Assembly (NCBI RefSeq): GCF_004363655.1
Contig: NZ_SNZH01000015.1
Coordinates: 1-64,000 of the forward strand
Origin: Tahibacter aquaticus
Lineage (GTDB): Bacteria > Pseudomonadota > Gammaproteobacteria > Xanthomonadales > Rhodanobacteraceae
Direction of reading: 5' to 3'
DNA length: 64,000 nt
A program made the position numbers and the translations under genes. Positions within the stretch are counted from its first letter, which is position 1. Every line of letters begins with the position of its first letter. The notes beneath the pieces are model-generated. The model was not told where the DNA came from. It did not search any database and was given only the letters and a program-made list of their open reading frames with translations. Below, one piece after another: positions 19,806-27,730 of the stretch.

Positions 19806-19890
19806 TTATGAAAACCCCGCTGGGGTTTTCGGGCGGCCCCTGGCGGGGCCGCGTGCGCTGGGGCGTTGGCCCCAGACCCCGCCGCGATGC
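19806..19890. repeat. Cluster of strong hairpins, possible bidirectional terminator
   Basis: Three palindromes follow each other: AAAACCCC-GC-TGGGGTTTT (about 19809-19827), CGGCCCC-TGG-CGGGGCCG and CTGGGGC-GTT-GGCCCCAG. The first has T-runs on both strands and can stop transcription both ways. They lie between the end of the ABC ATPase gene and the start region of the preceding small gene. Confidence 0.6.
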
Positions 19891-19917
19891 GGCGCGAGCG
19901 GAGGGCGTTCGGCGCGG

Positions 19918-21948
19918 CTACCTAATCCGCTGAACAATCTTCCCGTCGAAGGCCACCAAGCTGCAGTTGAGTCCGCGAAGAAAACCTTCCACCTGTTCCC
20001 GGTCTTCGCTCGTGGCGAAAATCACCTGCTGTCCGCTGTCCTTTGCACTGACGGCTCGCTCGAACAAATGTTGAACGCTGGCCTTCTTCGTCTCTTGCTG
20101 GCGCGGTTCATCGAAAAACAAAACGCCCGGGTGATTCGTTGGCTGCTTCCGGCTGAGTTCCAGGAGCGCAAGTTGATAGGCCCACTTCAACCGAATGGCG
20201 TCGCTGGCGGAGAGTTCGAAACCGATTTCAAAGCCTTGCTTCTCGGGGCGGAACGTGTCTTCGGCGATATCTATCTCGCTCGCCGAGAAGGTTGTGAACC
20301 CGTACGCCGTCGCTTGCTCTCGGATCAACCGCGTGAGAACGGTCAGCTTTGTTTTGTCCGCTTCGGAAAAGCGGTCATCGGGGAGGGAACCGCGCTCGTC
20401 TAACAAGGCTTTGTGCCGCGAAGAGATGGCTTGAAGTTCCAGCTTGCTTTCACCGAAGCGCAGTTGCACGTCGTCCAAGGTCTGAAGGCGCGTCTCAAGC
20501 CGAAGGCGCTGTTCGATGGCGGAAATCGATGCGGCGTTGGCCGGGGCCGTCAGGTCGGCCCGCAATGCACGCAAGCGAAAACTTCGTGCGTTCACGTCCT
20601 CGGTCAAGGCCGCCAGTCGCTTCTCGAAGTCCTGAATTGACACCGCGGATTGGTCCAGCACCTGGTTGAAGATGGCCTTCTGCGCTTTGATGTATTCGAT
20701 GTTGTCCTCAACCGGCATGACCGATACGCCCGCGCGTTGCGGAAGCAGGGTATCGGCGAGCGGCTGTTCGCACGTCGGGCAGTGGTGCAGTACGAGGTTC
20801 GAGCCCAGGAGCGAGCCCAATCGTTGAATCTTTTGAGCGTCCTGGTTTTTCTTCAGATCGTCATCAAGCGATGCCAGTCGTACAGCCGCAGCTTCCCGTT
20901 GGGCGTTTTCGACTTGCCGAAGACGAAACAGATTGTTCCGCTCAGCGTTGATGCTGGCAATCTGGGTGGTGAGGGCGTTGATCTCAGCCACGAGTTCCGG
21001 GGCAATCTCACTGACCGTCGGAACATCTTCCCCCGCGAGATCGGCCACCTGATTTCGAATCAAGTGTGATTCCTGCGCCAAGGTGCGCCACGAATTGCCA
21101 TCCGGAAGCAGCAACACTGCACGCTCAATCTCTGCCACCGAAAGCATGGGCGTGGAAGCTATCCCTTCAACCCTGCCGCTGGTCAGCCGGGCCAGGGCCT
21201 GGATTTCGTCGCGCTTGATGACCCAGGCTGCTTTGCTTGCGGCGATGTCGAGTTCCAGCTGCTGCTTCTTTAACTCAAGCTCGTGGGTGTCCAGCCCCAT
21301 GATGAACTCGACGGCTCGACGTCCGACCTCGCGGATCTGGAAATACGTCGGAAACACCGCCGGCACCGCGGACCACCCAGCTTTCTGCTCGACGTAGAAC
21401 AGTGGGAAAAGGGTCTCCAGGTACAGCGTGGTCTCTCCGCCGTCGTATCTCTTGACGCGCGGCAACGCCCAACCGACGAAGTCGACGAACATTCGGTGGA
21501 AACCAGCTTCCCGCTGCGCCGCCCCCGGATCGAGGACGAAGTAGTCCCGTTGAGTGAAGTGGTCGGCGGGATCCGTCAGGGCTGGGCCGGAGAAAACGCT
21601 GATGAGCTTCGGATCGATGTCCGATTTGACCGTGCGGCGAACGGTGAGTATTTCGCCCCTGCCGTTCTCCAGCTCCAGCCAGACGGACGATTCCAGAACG
21701 TTGTGTTGCTCGCCGGTTTCCGGGTCGTCCAAGTGGCTGGTCATGACGTACGTCAGCGGTATTTCACGCCGGGAGCTGAGCATGCGCTCCAACCCGAGCG
21801 CGTAGATCACCGCCTGCAGGCAGGTGGATTTCCCCATCGTGTTGTCGGCCCACAAGACATTTAGGCCGGTTTCGAAGGGGATGTCCGCACCGTAGGTGCC
21901 TGCGAGGGTTTCCGTCCGAAGCCGCAGATGACGAAGCTTGAAGGACAT
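19918..21948 (-). CDS. ABC-3C system ATPase (Rad50/SMC-like)
   Basis: A 676-residue AAA/ABC ATPase with an SMC-like plan. Walker A is NVLWADNTMGKSTCLQAV near residue 30; a central coiled coil spans about 230-560 and contains a zinc-hook-like CPTC motif (HHCPTCEQPLADTLL); Walker B is PGVLFFDEPRQQET near the C-terminus. The start is the ATG complementary to 21946-21948, overlapping the upstream stop as ATGA. With the two genes upstream it makes the effector, middle component and ATPase order of ABC-three-component conflict systems. The ATPase is expected to sense invasive DNA or a host disturbance and license the effector. Confidence 0.85.
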   Translation of the reverse strand: MSFKLRHLRLRTETLAGTYGADIPFETGLNVLWADNTMGKSTCLQAVIYALGLERMLSSRREIPLTYVMTSHLDDPETGEQHNVLESSVWLELENGRGEILTVRRTVKSDIDPKLISVFSGPALTDPADHFTQRDYFVLDPGAAQREAGFHRMFVDFVGWALPRVKRYDGGETTLYLETLFPLFYVEQKAGWSAVPAVFPTYFQIREVGRRAVEFIMGLDTHELELKKQQLELDIAASKAAWVIKRDEIQALARLTSGRVEGIASTPMLSVAEIERAVLLLPDGNSWRTLAQESHLIRNQVADLAGEDVPTVSEIAPELVAEINALTTQIASINAERNNLFRLRQVENAQREAAAVRLASLDDDLKKNQDAQKIQRLGSLLGSNLVLHHCPTCEQPLADTLLPQRAGVSVMPVEDNIEYIKAQKAIFNQVLDQSAVSIQDFEKRLAALTEDVNARSFRLRALRADLTAPANAASISAIEQRLRLETRLQTLDDVQLRFGESKLELQAISSRHKALLDERGSLPDDRFSEADKTKLTVLTRLIREQATAYGFTTFSASEIDIAEDTFRPEKQGFEIGFELSASDAIRLKWAYQLALLELSRKQPTNHPGVLFFDEPRQQETKKASVQHLFERAVSAKDSGQQVIFATSEDREQVEGFLRGLNCSLVAFDGKIVQRIR

Positions 21949-22436
21949 CAGGGACTCTCCATTCGAAGAACTCGTTCCACGGCCGCTTCGGTTGCTTTCT
22001 TCCCGATGGCCGCAAGGAAGGCTTTCTCGGCCGACAAAATCGATGGATCGCCGGACAGCATCTGATAGGTACCGACGCCGGCTTCTGTCAGCGCGGCTCC
22101 CTTTCCCTTCGGCAGAACGATGAGGCGGCTGGCCGCGGCGAGGGAAAGAGCGCGGTTGAGCCAAGGCTCCACCCGCGTTGGCAGTTCCGCGGCCCGCTTC
22201 TCACCAGCAAACACCAGAAGCGTCTCATTTCGTGATTCGGGGGTGCGTGCGGCGTGGGCGAGGAAATGCAACTTTTGCAGGGACGCCTTGTTCCCCTTCG
22301 AGCTCCCAAGCAGCAGCACGACCAAGGCGAGACCCCAGCTCAGTCGGAGATCGCCGGGAACAGGCTCAGGCCTTGCGGTCAGTTGAAACGGGCCGTCCAG
22401 CAACTGATTCAGTAGGGGAGCTTCGAGGTCAACCAT
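21948..22436 (-). CDS. ABC-3C middle component
   Basis: A 162-residue all-helical protein starting at the ATG complementary to 22434-22436 (MVDLEAPLLNQLLDGPFQLT). It has no catalytic motif. Its place between the effector-type gene (8-base overlap) and the ATPase gene (ATGA overlap), its size, and the N-terminal short hydrophobic block followed by a helical bundle fit the MC subunit of ABC-3C systems, which bridges the ATPase and effector. The family assignment rests mostly on context. Confidence 0.7.
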   Translation of the reverse strand: MVDLEAPLLNQLLDGPFQLTARPEPVPGDLRLSWGLALVVLLLGSSKGNKASLQKLHFLAHAARTPESRNETLLVFAGEKRAAELPTRVEPWLNRALSLAAASRLIVLPKGKGAALTEAGVGTYQMLSGDPSILSAEKAFLAAIGKKATEAAVERVLRMESP

Positions 22437-23349
22437 AAGGTGGGAAATCCAGCGGGCACCGCATGAGCCACTCGGCAAGAGCTCCCATTGCGATGGTGTG
22501 TACGTTTGCGTCGGAGAGGTGAGGGGCTTCGCGCTTCAGTTCAGCCTTCAGACCCTCAAACTCGGTGCGGAGCGCGGTTTCTGCAGACCCGGAAGAGCTG
22601 GGACCTGCAAGTTCCAAAAGGTCGAGTCGCCGGGAGATGGCGCTCAGCACTCTGTCGTGAATGGATGGCGCTCTGGATCGCAAAATCTGCAGCAGGTTTT
22701 GGCCGTTCAAGAACCAGCCTATGGCTTTGTCGGTGTCTTGATCGGGGGAGGACGAGGACTGTATTCGCTTCGCGAGCTTTTTCCGCAGGTCTTCGACAAG
22801 AGGGCTCGCGTTCTCGGCCCACGTTGTTCGCTCCAGCTGGGTGGCGTCCTGGGCGATGATGAGGTTTGACAAGCGGCGTAGTTCGAGCGCTCGAACTGAA
22901 CTCGACGCAAAGCTCTTTGGGCACTGGATCAGCGCCTGGAAATCGGATGCGACATAAGGAAGCTTGGCAGCCAGAACGTCGGCCGTTTTCTTGGTCAGAT
23001 GGGTATTAACCGAAGCACTGTCGTGGAGCGGAACGACAAGGGCCCACCGATTGATTTGCACGGAACCGAAAAGCTTGGCGAGTTCAGTTTTCTTGTGGCA
23101 AAACTTGCCCAGGTCGCCGGTGATTTTGCTGACCTGCTTTGACGCGCGATCCGACACCATGCATGGTTCCTGGACCGCATAGCACTGGTACACCGCTTTG
23201 TCTGAAAGACTGTAGTAGTCGATTCCCCAGTCGCCTTTGTCCCGCGCGGGAACCGGCGAGACGTTGAGCGCGCCATGCCGATCGGACAGCAAGCTGTAGA
23301 CGTGTTCCTCCCAGTCGTTGGGATCCCAGCTTTCAAGCGTTTCTGGCAT
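22429..23349 (-). CDS. ABC-3C effector with nuclease-like N-terminus
   Basis: A 306-residue protein, first gene of the operon. Residues 8-60 (WDPNDWEEHVYSLL, then RDKGDWGIDYYSLSDKAVYQCYAV) match the restriction-endonuclease-like module common on ABC-3C proteins, with Asp residues in GDWGID followed by a QCYA strand where PD-(D/E)xK enzymes carry ExK. The Gln-x-Tyr variant makes catalysis uncertain. The rest is helical (about 150-306) and probably the ABC-3C C-terminal interaction domain. The start ATG complements 23347-23349, with GGGGAAA upstream. Confidence 0.75.
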   Translation of the reverse strand: MPETLESWDPNDWEEHVYSLLSDRHGALNVSPVPARDKGDWGIDYYSLSDKAVYQCYAVQEPCMVSDRASKQVSKITGDLGKFCHKKTELAKLFGSVQINRWALVVPLHDSASVNTHLTKKTADVLAAKLPYVASDFQALIQCPKSFASSSVRALELRRLSNLIIAQDATQLERTTWAENASPLVEDLRKKLAKRIQSSSSPDQDTDKAIGWFLNGQNLLQILRSRAPSIHDRVLSAISRRLDLLELAGPSSSGSAETALRTEFEGLKAELKREAPHLSDANVHTIAMGALAEWLMRCPLDFPPYG

Positions 23350-23375
23350 CTACTTTCCCCGTCAACTGGCAATAA

Positions 23376-23407
23376 ATTGACACATTTCAGATAAATACGA
23401 AAATGTC
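23376..23407 (-). promoter_or_regulatory. Inverted repeat upstream of ABC-3C operon
   Basis: An imperfect dyad, roughly GACACATTTC and GAAAATGTC, with an AT-rich centre sits 27-58 bases before the effector start. The AT-rich centre (ATAAATAC) is where a promoter for the operon would lie, so the dyad could be an operator. No regulator gene is in the operon. Confidence 0.4.
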
Positions 23408-23548
23408 GCGTCGGGGATCGTTCGGTTCCAACGGCGCCGCTGATAACCGGTCTGGTGATTGCGGTGTGCGGTGGGGACTCGAAAAGGGGCGGGTGCTTCT
23501 GCCATCCAGCTCTCTCTTCAGTCCCCAACGGCCAAGCTGGTTTGTTTG

Positions 23549-23600
23549 AGGTTGCCGGCGGCGTGGCAACCTTCGGTTTAGCGCAAACCGGCTAACATTG
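23549..23600 (+). other. Candidate oriT upstream of relaxase
   Basis: Two adjacent inverted repeats precede the relaxase gene: AGGTTGCC-N8-GGCAACCT (23549-23572) and CGGTTT-AGCGC-AAACCG (23574-23590), followed by GCTAACATTG. MobA/MobL elements usually have a small hairpin and nick site within about 100 bases of the relaxase start. The nick site itself cannot be read with confidence. Confidence 0.5.
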
Positions 23601-23652
23601 TTCAACTTGTGGCAATCGTTTCCCCCGCTATGTTCGGTCAAGGGGGGATCAT

Positions 23653-24981
23653 CTGGCCATCTATCACGCTACCTTGAAGGTTTTCACCCGCGCCCAAGGC
23701 CATACGGCCACTGGAGCGGCCGCGTACCGGGCCGGTTTGCGCATTCTGGACGAGCGCACCGGCACCGCACACGACTACACCCGTCGCAAAGGTGTCGTCT
23801 CCGTGCTCACCCTCTCACCGGACGATGCACCCGAGTGGGCCGCTGACCCCTCTGCGGTGTGGAACGCCGCCGAGCGGGCCGAGGGTCGACGCAATTCGTG
23901 CGTGGCCCGCGAGCTAGAAGTGGCTCTCCCTTCCGAACTGAATCCGGATCAGCGCGAGGCGTTGGCCCGCGATCTCGGCTTGATGCTGGTGGAACGCTAC
24001 AACGTGGCCGTGTTGGTTGCAGTCCACGAACCGTCGGAGACAGGAGACGATCGGAATCACCACGCGCACATCCTGTTTTCGACCCGAGTGCTCGGACCCG
24101 AAGGCTTCGGTGCAAAAACAACGGTGCTAGACAAGCGCGAGACCGGCAAGGACGAGGTGCGGCACTTGCGGGCCGAAGTGGCGCGGCTGACCAATCAGCA
24201 CTTGGCCGCTGCCGGCGTCGTGTGCCGTGTAGACCACCGTTCGCTGCGTGATCAGGCAACTTCCGCAGCACGGCGTGGCGACACCCTGGCGGTCGCCCGT
24301 TTGTCCCGCACGCCGCAGCTGCACCGGGGGAAGTCCGCCACGGCGTTGGAGCGTCGCGGCCAGCGGACAGAGCGCGGAGGCGAAAATGCCGCCATCCGGC
24401 GCGACAACACTGCCGTGGCGCGTTCCGCCCGTGCGGGGCGCATCGGGGTCGACCGGTCCCGAGTTCCGTCCGCGTCGGTGCGGCGGCCAGGGCCAGCCCA
24501 GGTTATTGGGGATGCGTCGTTCAATACACGCGCTACCGGAGCGTCGGCGCGGCTGTTGAACGCGCAGGCGACAGCCGAGCAGGAGCGCCTGCGCATCGAA
24601 CGGGACCGACTCCGGGCGTATGTTCGAATGATCCAGGAAGTCGCTGCCGAGGGCGAGGCGCAGGCCAATGCGGTCGTTCGTCGTGCTCAGGCCGAAGCCG
24701 ATCGCGCCGAGTCCGAGCGCTTGGCGGCGCTGCATGCGCGCACACGCCCCACCGAACACGAGACCGTCCCGATGCTGGATTCGTCAAGGCGATCGGGGCG
24801 CAAGCGTGGCCGCCGGCCCGACGTCGAACCAGCGGGGCGCAGCGAACCAATGCACTCGGAGGAAAACCCGCGGTCGCTGTCCAAGCGGCAGTGGGCAGAG
24901 AAACGCCGGCGCGAGCGACGCGTGCAGACGGTCGATGACAACTCCATCCCCTCGGCGACGAAGCGACCGCGCCCGGGGTGA
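23653..24981 (+). CDS. MobA/MobL-family relaxase
   Basis: Nicks oriT and leads the strand during conjugative mobilisation. Read from CTG at 23653 the 442-residue protein begins MAIYHATLKVFTRAQG, matching the family's conserved start; AGGGGGG lies 5 bases upstream. The first ATG/TTG-type alternative (TTG, 23674) would remove the conserved IYH strand. The catalytic Tyr is in TGAAAYRAG near residue 25, and the metal-binding His triad is DDRNHHAHILF. Beyond about residue 200 the protein is basic and coiled, with no primase or helicase domain, so it depends on a helper conjugation system. Confidence 0.88.
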   Translation: MAIYHATLKVFTRAQGHTATGAAAYRAGLRILDERTGTAHDYTRRKGVVSVLTLSPDDAPEWAADPSAVWNAAERAEGRRNSCVARELEVALPSELNPDQREALARDLGLMLVERYNVAVLVAVHEPSETGDDRNHHAHILFSTRVLGPEGFGAKTTVLDKRETGKDEVRHLRAEVARLTNQHLAAAGVVCRVDHRSLRDQATSAARRGDTLAVARLSRTPQLHRGKSATALERRGQRTERGGENAAIRRDNTAVARSARAGRIGVDRSRVPSASVRRPGPAQVIGDASFNTRATGASARLLNAQATAEQERLRIERDRLRAYVRMIQEVAAEGEAQANAVVRRAQAEADRAESERLAALHARTRPTEHETVPMLDSSRRSGRKRGRRPDVEPAGRSEPMHSEENPRSLSKRQWAEKRRRERRVQTVDDNSIPSATKRPRPG

Positions 24982-24984
24982 GGA

Positions 24985-25234
24985 ATCGTCGATGGCACTC
25001 GATACGCCGACGAACAGGTATTAAGCGCGAATCGGCGCACGAAATGCGCGGTCCGAACGGGTTGACGGCTTGCCGATGTCAACTAGGGTGAGCGGATTCC
25101 ACGATTCCGCGGCAAGGAGGGCCGCCCGCATGATCCCACGCTGTTCGCTTTCATCCTCTCGAATCGCGGAGCCGCTGCCATGACGTAGCGCCACTCCACG
25201 TATCCACTTATTCCCTTTTTCCCGGCGGCACTCG
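24985..25234. other. Intergenic region after relaxase, no gene seen
   Basis: This stretch holds only low-quality Arg/Ser-rich frames. No promoter, repeat or hairpin is evident before the terminator of the small RNA candidate at its right end. Confidence 0.35.
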
Positions 25235-25305
25235 CAAGAAGAAGGGGCACAGAACCCGTCAGGAACTGTGCCCCCGTTGTGCGGTTTCTTGGCGGATTCC
25301 ACACT
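25235..25305 (-). ncRNA. Candidate small RNA A, antisense to downstream leader
   Basis: On the minus strand TTGACT (complement of 25334-25339) and TAGAGT (complement of 25312-25317) are 16 bases apart. About 70 bases later comes a terminator: stem GGGGCACAG/CTGTGCCCC (25244-25274) followed by TTCTTCTT. No start codon with a usable frame lies inside. The RNA would be divergent from, and antisense to, the leader of the DNA-binding gene at 25420. A very similar unit lies before the GmtY gene. Confidence 0.6.
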
Positions 25306-25419
25306 GCAACGACTCTAGCGACGCTCACCCCGGAGTCAAGCTGGCACACCGCGCCGGCGACGACCCCGCGTGCCTGCCGGTTTCCCCTGCCGCTCGTGCG
25401 GCTCGCTGGAGACCCATCC

Positions 25420-26064
25420 ATGAACGATTTGCATCCCCTGATAAAGCTGCTGTGCGAACGCCCTGAGCTCTCTGCTGCATGCATCGGTCGCAAAGCAGAT
25501 TTCTGTTCCAGAACCGTGGGGCGCTACCGCAAAGAAGTCGCCGAACGCGATCTGCCCTGGTCCTACTACGAACCCCTGTCCGTTGAAAAGCTGGACTTGG
25601 AATTCAACAAGCCTCGGTACCGCCCGCCCTCGAAGACGCCCTACGATCCCGACAGGGTCGCCGCGTTCCTCGCTCGTCCGAAGGCCACGTTGCGCGATGC
25701 GTGGGAAGACTACAGGGCCAGCGCGCCACGCCCTCATCTGGCGTACGACACCTTCCGCCGGCGCGTGGGAGAAACACTGGTCCGGTACTACGTGGCAAAG
25801 GGAGACCCTCTCCTCGAAGCCTGGCAGGAAGTACCGTTCGTCACCAAGTTTGTACCGGCCGTCACATTTTTGGCCAAGTCCGGCGTCGGGCAAAACCATG
25901 CCGAGACGCCGGAATCGGCCCGGATTCTAGGAGCAAAGCGCGGTTGCGGGGACGCGGAGGGCGAGTGCGGTACCGAGGTTTGGACGGCCAAACCGGAGCT
26001 TGCGCGATTGGCGGACCTTGGTATTGGTGAGGGTCGCCTAATGGCAGGAGACCGTACCGACTGA
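25420..26064 (+). CDS. DNA-binding protein with IstA-like N-terminal helices
   Basis: A 214-residue protein starting at ATG 25420. The first 30 residues are a short helix pair (LIKLLCERPELSAACIGRK), then RTVGRYRKEVAERDL, and residues 85-125 carry TLRDAWEDYRASAPRPHLAYDTFRRR. That block resembles the HTH and linker of IS21 IstA-type transposases (L-x-x-LW-x-EY-type), but the DDE catalytic domain is absent. It is therefore probably a regulator or accessory protein derived from a transposase. It lies 180 bases before the trio recombinase genes and has its own antisense RNA candidate, suggesting it belongs to that module. Confidence 0.6.
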   Translation: MNDLHPLIKLLCERPELSAACIGRKADFCSRTVGRYRKEVAERDLPWSYYEPLSVEKLDLEFNKPRYRPPSKTPYDPDRVAAFLARPKATLRDAWEDYRASAPRPHLAYDTFRRRVGETLVRYYVAKGDPLLEAWQEVPFVTKFVPAVTFLAKSGVGQNHAETPESARILGAKRGCGDAEGECGTEVWTAKPELARLADLGIGEGRLMAGDRTD

Positions 26065-26092
26065 CCCTGTTTCCCACCGCAGGGCGTGCAAA

Positions 26093-26154
26093 CGAAAAAG
26101 GCCCAGCACCATGCCGGATGCTGAGCCCTGTTGACGCGGGTTTTCGACCACCGC
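26093..26154 (-). ncRNA. Candidate small RNA B upstream of GmtY
   Basis: On the minus strand TTGACG (complement of 26183-26188) and TACGAT (complement of 26161-26166) are 16 bases apart, exactly as in small RNA A. About 60 bases later a 9-bp stem GGCTCAGCA/TGCTGGGCC ends in CTTTTTCG. The middle of the RNA, GAAAACCCGCGTCAACAGGG, resembles AGAAACCGCACAACGGGG in RNA A. It is divergent from the GmtY gene, whose leader it would be antisense to if that promoter lies further upstream. Confidence 0.65.
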
Positions 26155-26245
26155 ATCGGCATCGTAGCGCGCAATTGCCCACCGTCAAGGGTGCCCGTTC
26201 GCTCGGGACGGTGGCCTGCGGCCCTCTTATTCCTGGAGAGCCCCG

Positions 26246-27730
26246 ATGCCCATTCTCTGCACAACACTGCCGGCCTGTTTGCCGGCCACCGAAACCCGGC
26301 CCGATTCCGCTGCAGAAAGCGGTCGATCCCACTACGTGAGGCACGAAGACGCGCCGTCCCCGCTGGAGCCTCAGCGGAGTCGATACGTGCTGTGGACCTG
26401 GCAGGAAGGCGGCAAACCCGAGCGCTTTGAGCCGCTGCTTCGATACTTCGAGCACCTTGGGCGCTCGTGCTCGCTGGAGCGCCAACGGCGCATCGCGGCG
26501 ATGGTCGGCCTTCTGTGGGACTTTGGCCTGGCGCACGCGCGCAGCGGTTCGGCGGAGTCGATTTGGACGGCTTTCCCTGAAGCTCTCGTCGGCGGCACCG
26601 AACACCTCGAAGGCTCGCTGGCCGAACTGCGTTGGCCACCGGCCTCGCCGCGCTCCGTGCACGCGCGTCTGGCCGTGCTCGACGGGTTCTTGCGGTGGTT
26701 GGCCGACACGACCGGATCGCGGCCGACGGCGGTGCAGTGGCTCGATCGCGCCGTGGCCGCACGCCGCGCGGCGCACCGGGCCAAACACGCCGCCGTTCCC
26801 TTCAGCACGGCTTCCGCGGTCGCGCACGAGAGGGGGCGTGCGTTTTCGGCGAGTCGGCGCCGTCCGGCAACCGAGGCAGATGCAGTGGCCTTCGATGAAA
26901 GCAAGATCGAAGAGCTCCTTACGGTTGGCTTTCGCCGGCGCGGCGCGCGCCCGGAAGACGGCGATCTGGGGCTCAACCTGCGCGACGTCCTCTACACGAT
27001 CCTGCTCCACGGTGGCGGCCTGCGCTCGTGCGAGCCGCTTCACATCTTTACGGACGACGTCGGCGTCGATCCGACCGATCCCGACTGCGCCGAGGTGCGG
27101 CTCTACCACCCCGAGGTCGGACGGGCGCCCGCGAAGGCCCAGGGTTCGCGGCGCGGCCGCGGTGCGGTACAGCGCGAAGAATTCCTGCGCGAATGGTACA
27201 GGCGCGCACCTCGCACCCTCGCCGCGCCGGGGCAGCGTGCAGGCTGGAAAAACCTGCGCCTTGATCGCCCCGCGGAAGGCTATTCGGCGGTGCGTTGGTT
27301 CCCGAAGGAATGGGGCAGGGTCTTCCTCCGTTTGTTCAACCTCTACCGCGCCGAGCGGCCCGACGACAAAGGCCGCCACCCGTTTTTGTTCGTCAGCGAA
27401 CACGGCCCGGAACGCGGCATGCCATACACGTTGCAGAGCTACCGACAAGCGCACGCGCTCGCGGTGCGCCGCATCGGGTTGACTGTGGCCAAGGCACTGG
27501 GGACCACCCCGCACGCACACCGCCACGCATACGGGCGGCGCCTGGCCGCAGCCGGTGCGCCGCGCGGTGCAGTCCAGGTCGCGCTCCACCACGTTTCCCC
27601 GGAATCGCAAGGCGTGTACACGCAGCCCTCGCTCCAACAGGTGGCCGACGACCTGACGGCCGCCGAGCAGCGGGGCGTGCTTCGTGGAAACGGCGCGGTG
27701 CTCAAGAAGCTGGGAAGGGGTTCGACGTGA
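26246..27730 (+). CDS. gmtY: Gamma-mobile-trio recombinase GmtY-like
   Basis: A 494-residue tyrosine recombinase, first of three overlapping genes. Catalytic residues are visible in the C-terminal half: Arg in LHGGGLRSCEPLHIF, His-x-x-Arg in TPHAHRHAYGRRL, His in VALHHVSPES and Tyr in QGVYTQPS. The N-terminal half is a helical core-binding region. The gene order, sizes and overlap with two further genes match the gamma-mobile-trio (GmtY, GmtZ, GmtX) of gammaproteobacterial islands that carry defence and toxin cargo. Start at ATG 26246 is tentative, as the first 30 residues look unstructured. The last four bases (GTGA) overlap the next start. Confidence 0.75.
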   Translation: MPILCTTLPACLPATETRPDSAAESGRSHYVRHEDAPSPLEPQRSRYVLWTWQEGGKPERFEPLLRYFEHLGRSCSLERQRRIAAMVGLLWDFGLAHARSGSAESIWTAFPEALVGGTEHLEGSLAELRWPPASPRSVHARLAVLDGFLRWLADTTGSRPTAVQWLDRAVAARRAAHRAKHAAVPFSTASAVAHERGRAFSASRRRPATEADAVAFDESKIEELLTVGFRRRGARPEDGDLGLNLRDVLYTILLHGGGLRSCEPLHIFTDDVGVDPTDPDCAEVRLYHPEVGRAPAKAQGSRRGRGAVQREEFLREWYRRAPRTLAAPGQRAGWKNLRLDRPAEGYSAVRWFPKEWGRVFLRLFNLYRAERPDDKGRHPFLFVSEHGPERGMPYTLQSYRQAHALAVRRIGLTVAKALGTTPHAHRHAYGRRLAAAGAPRGAVQVALHHVSPESQGVYTQPSLQQVADDLTAAEQRGVLRGNGAVLKKLGRGST

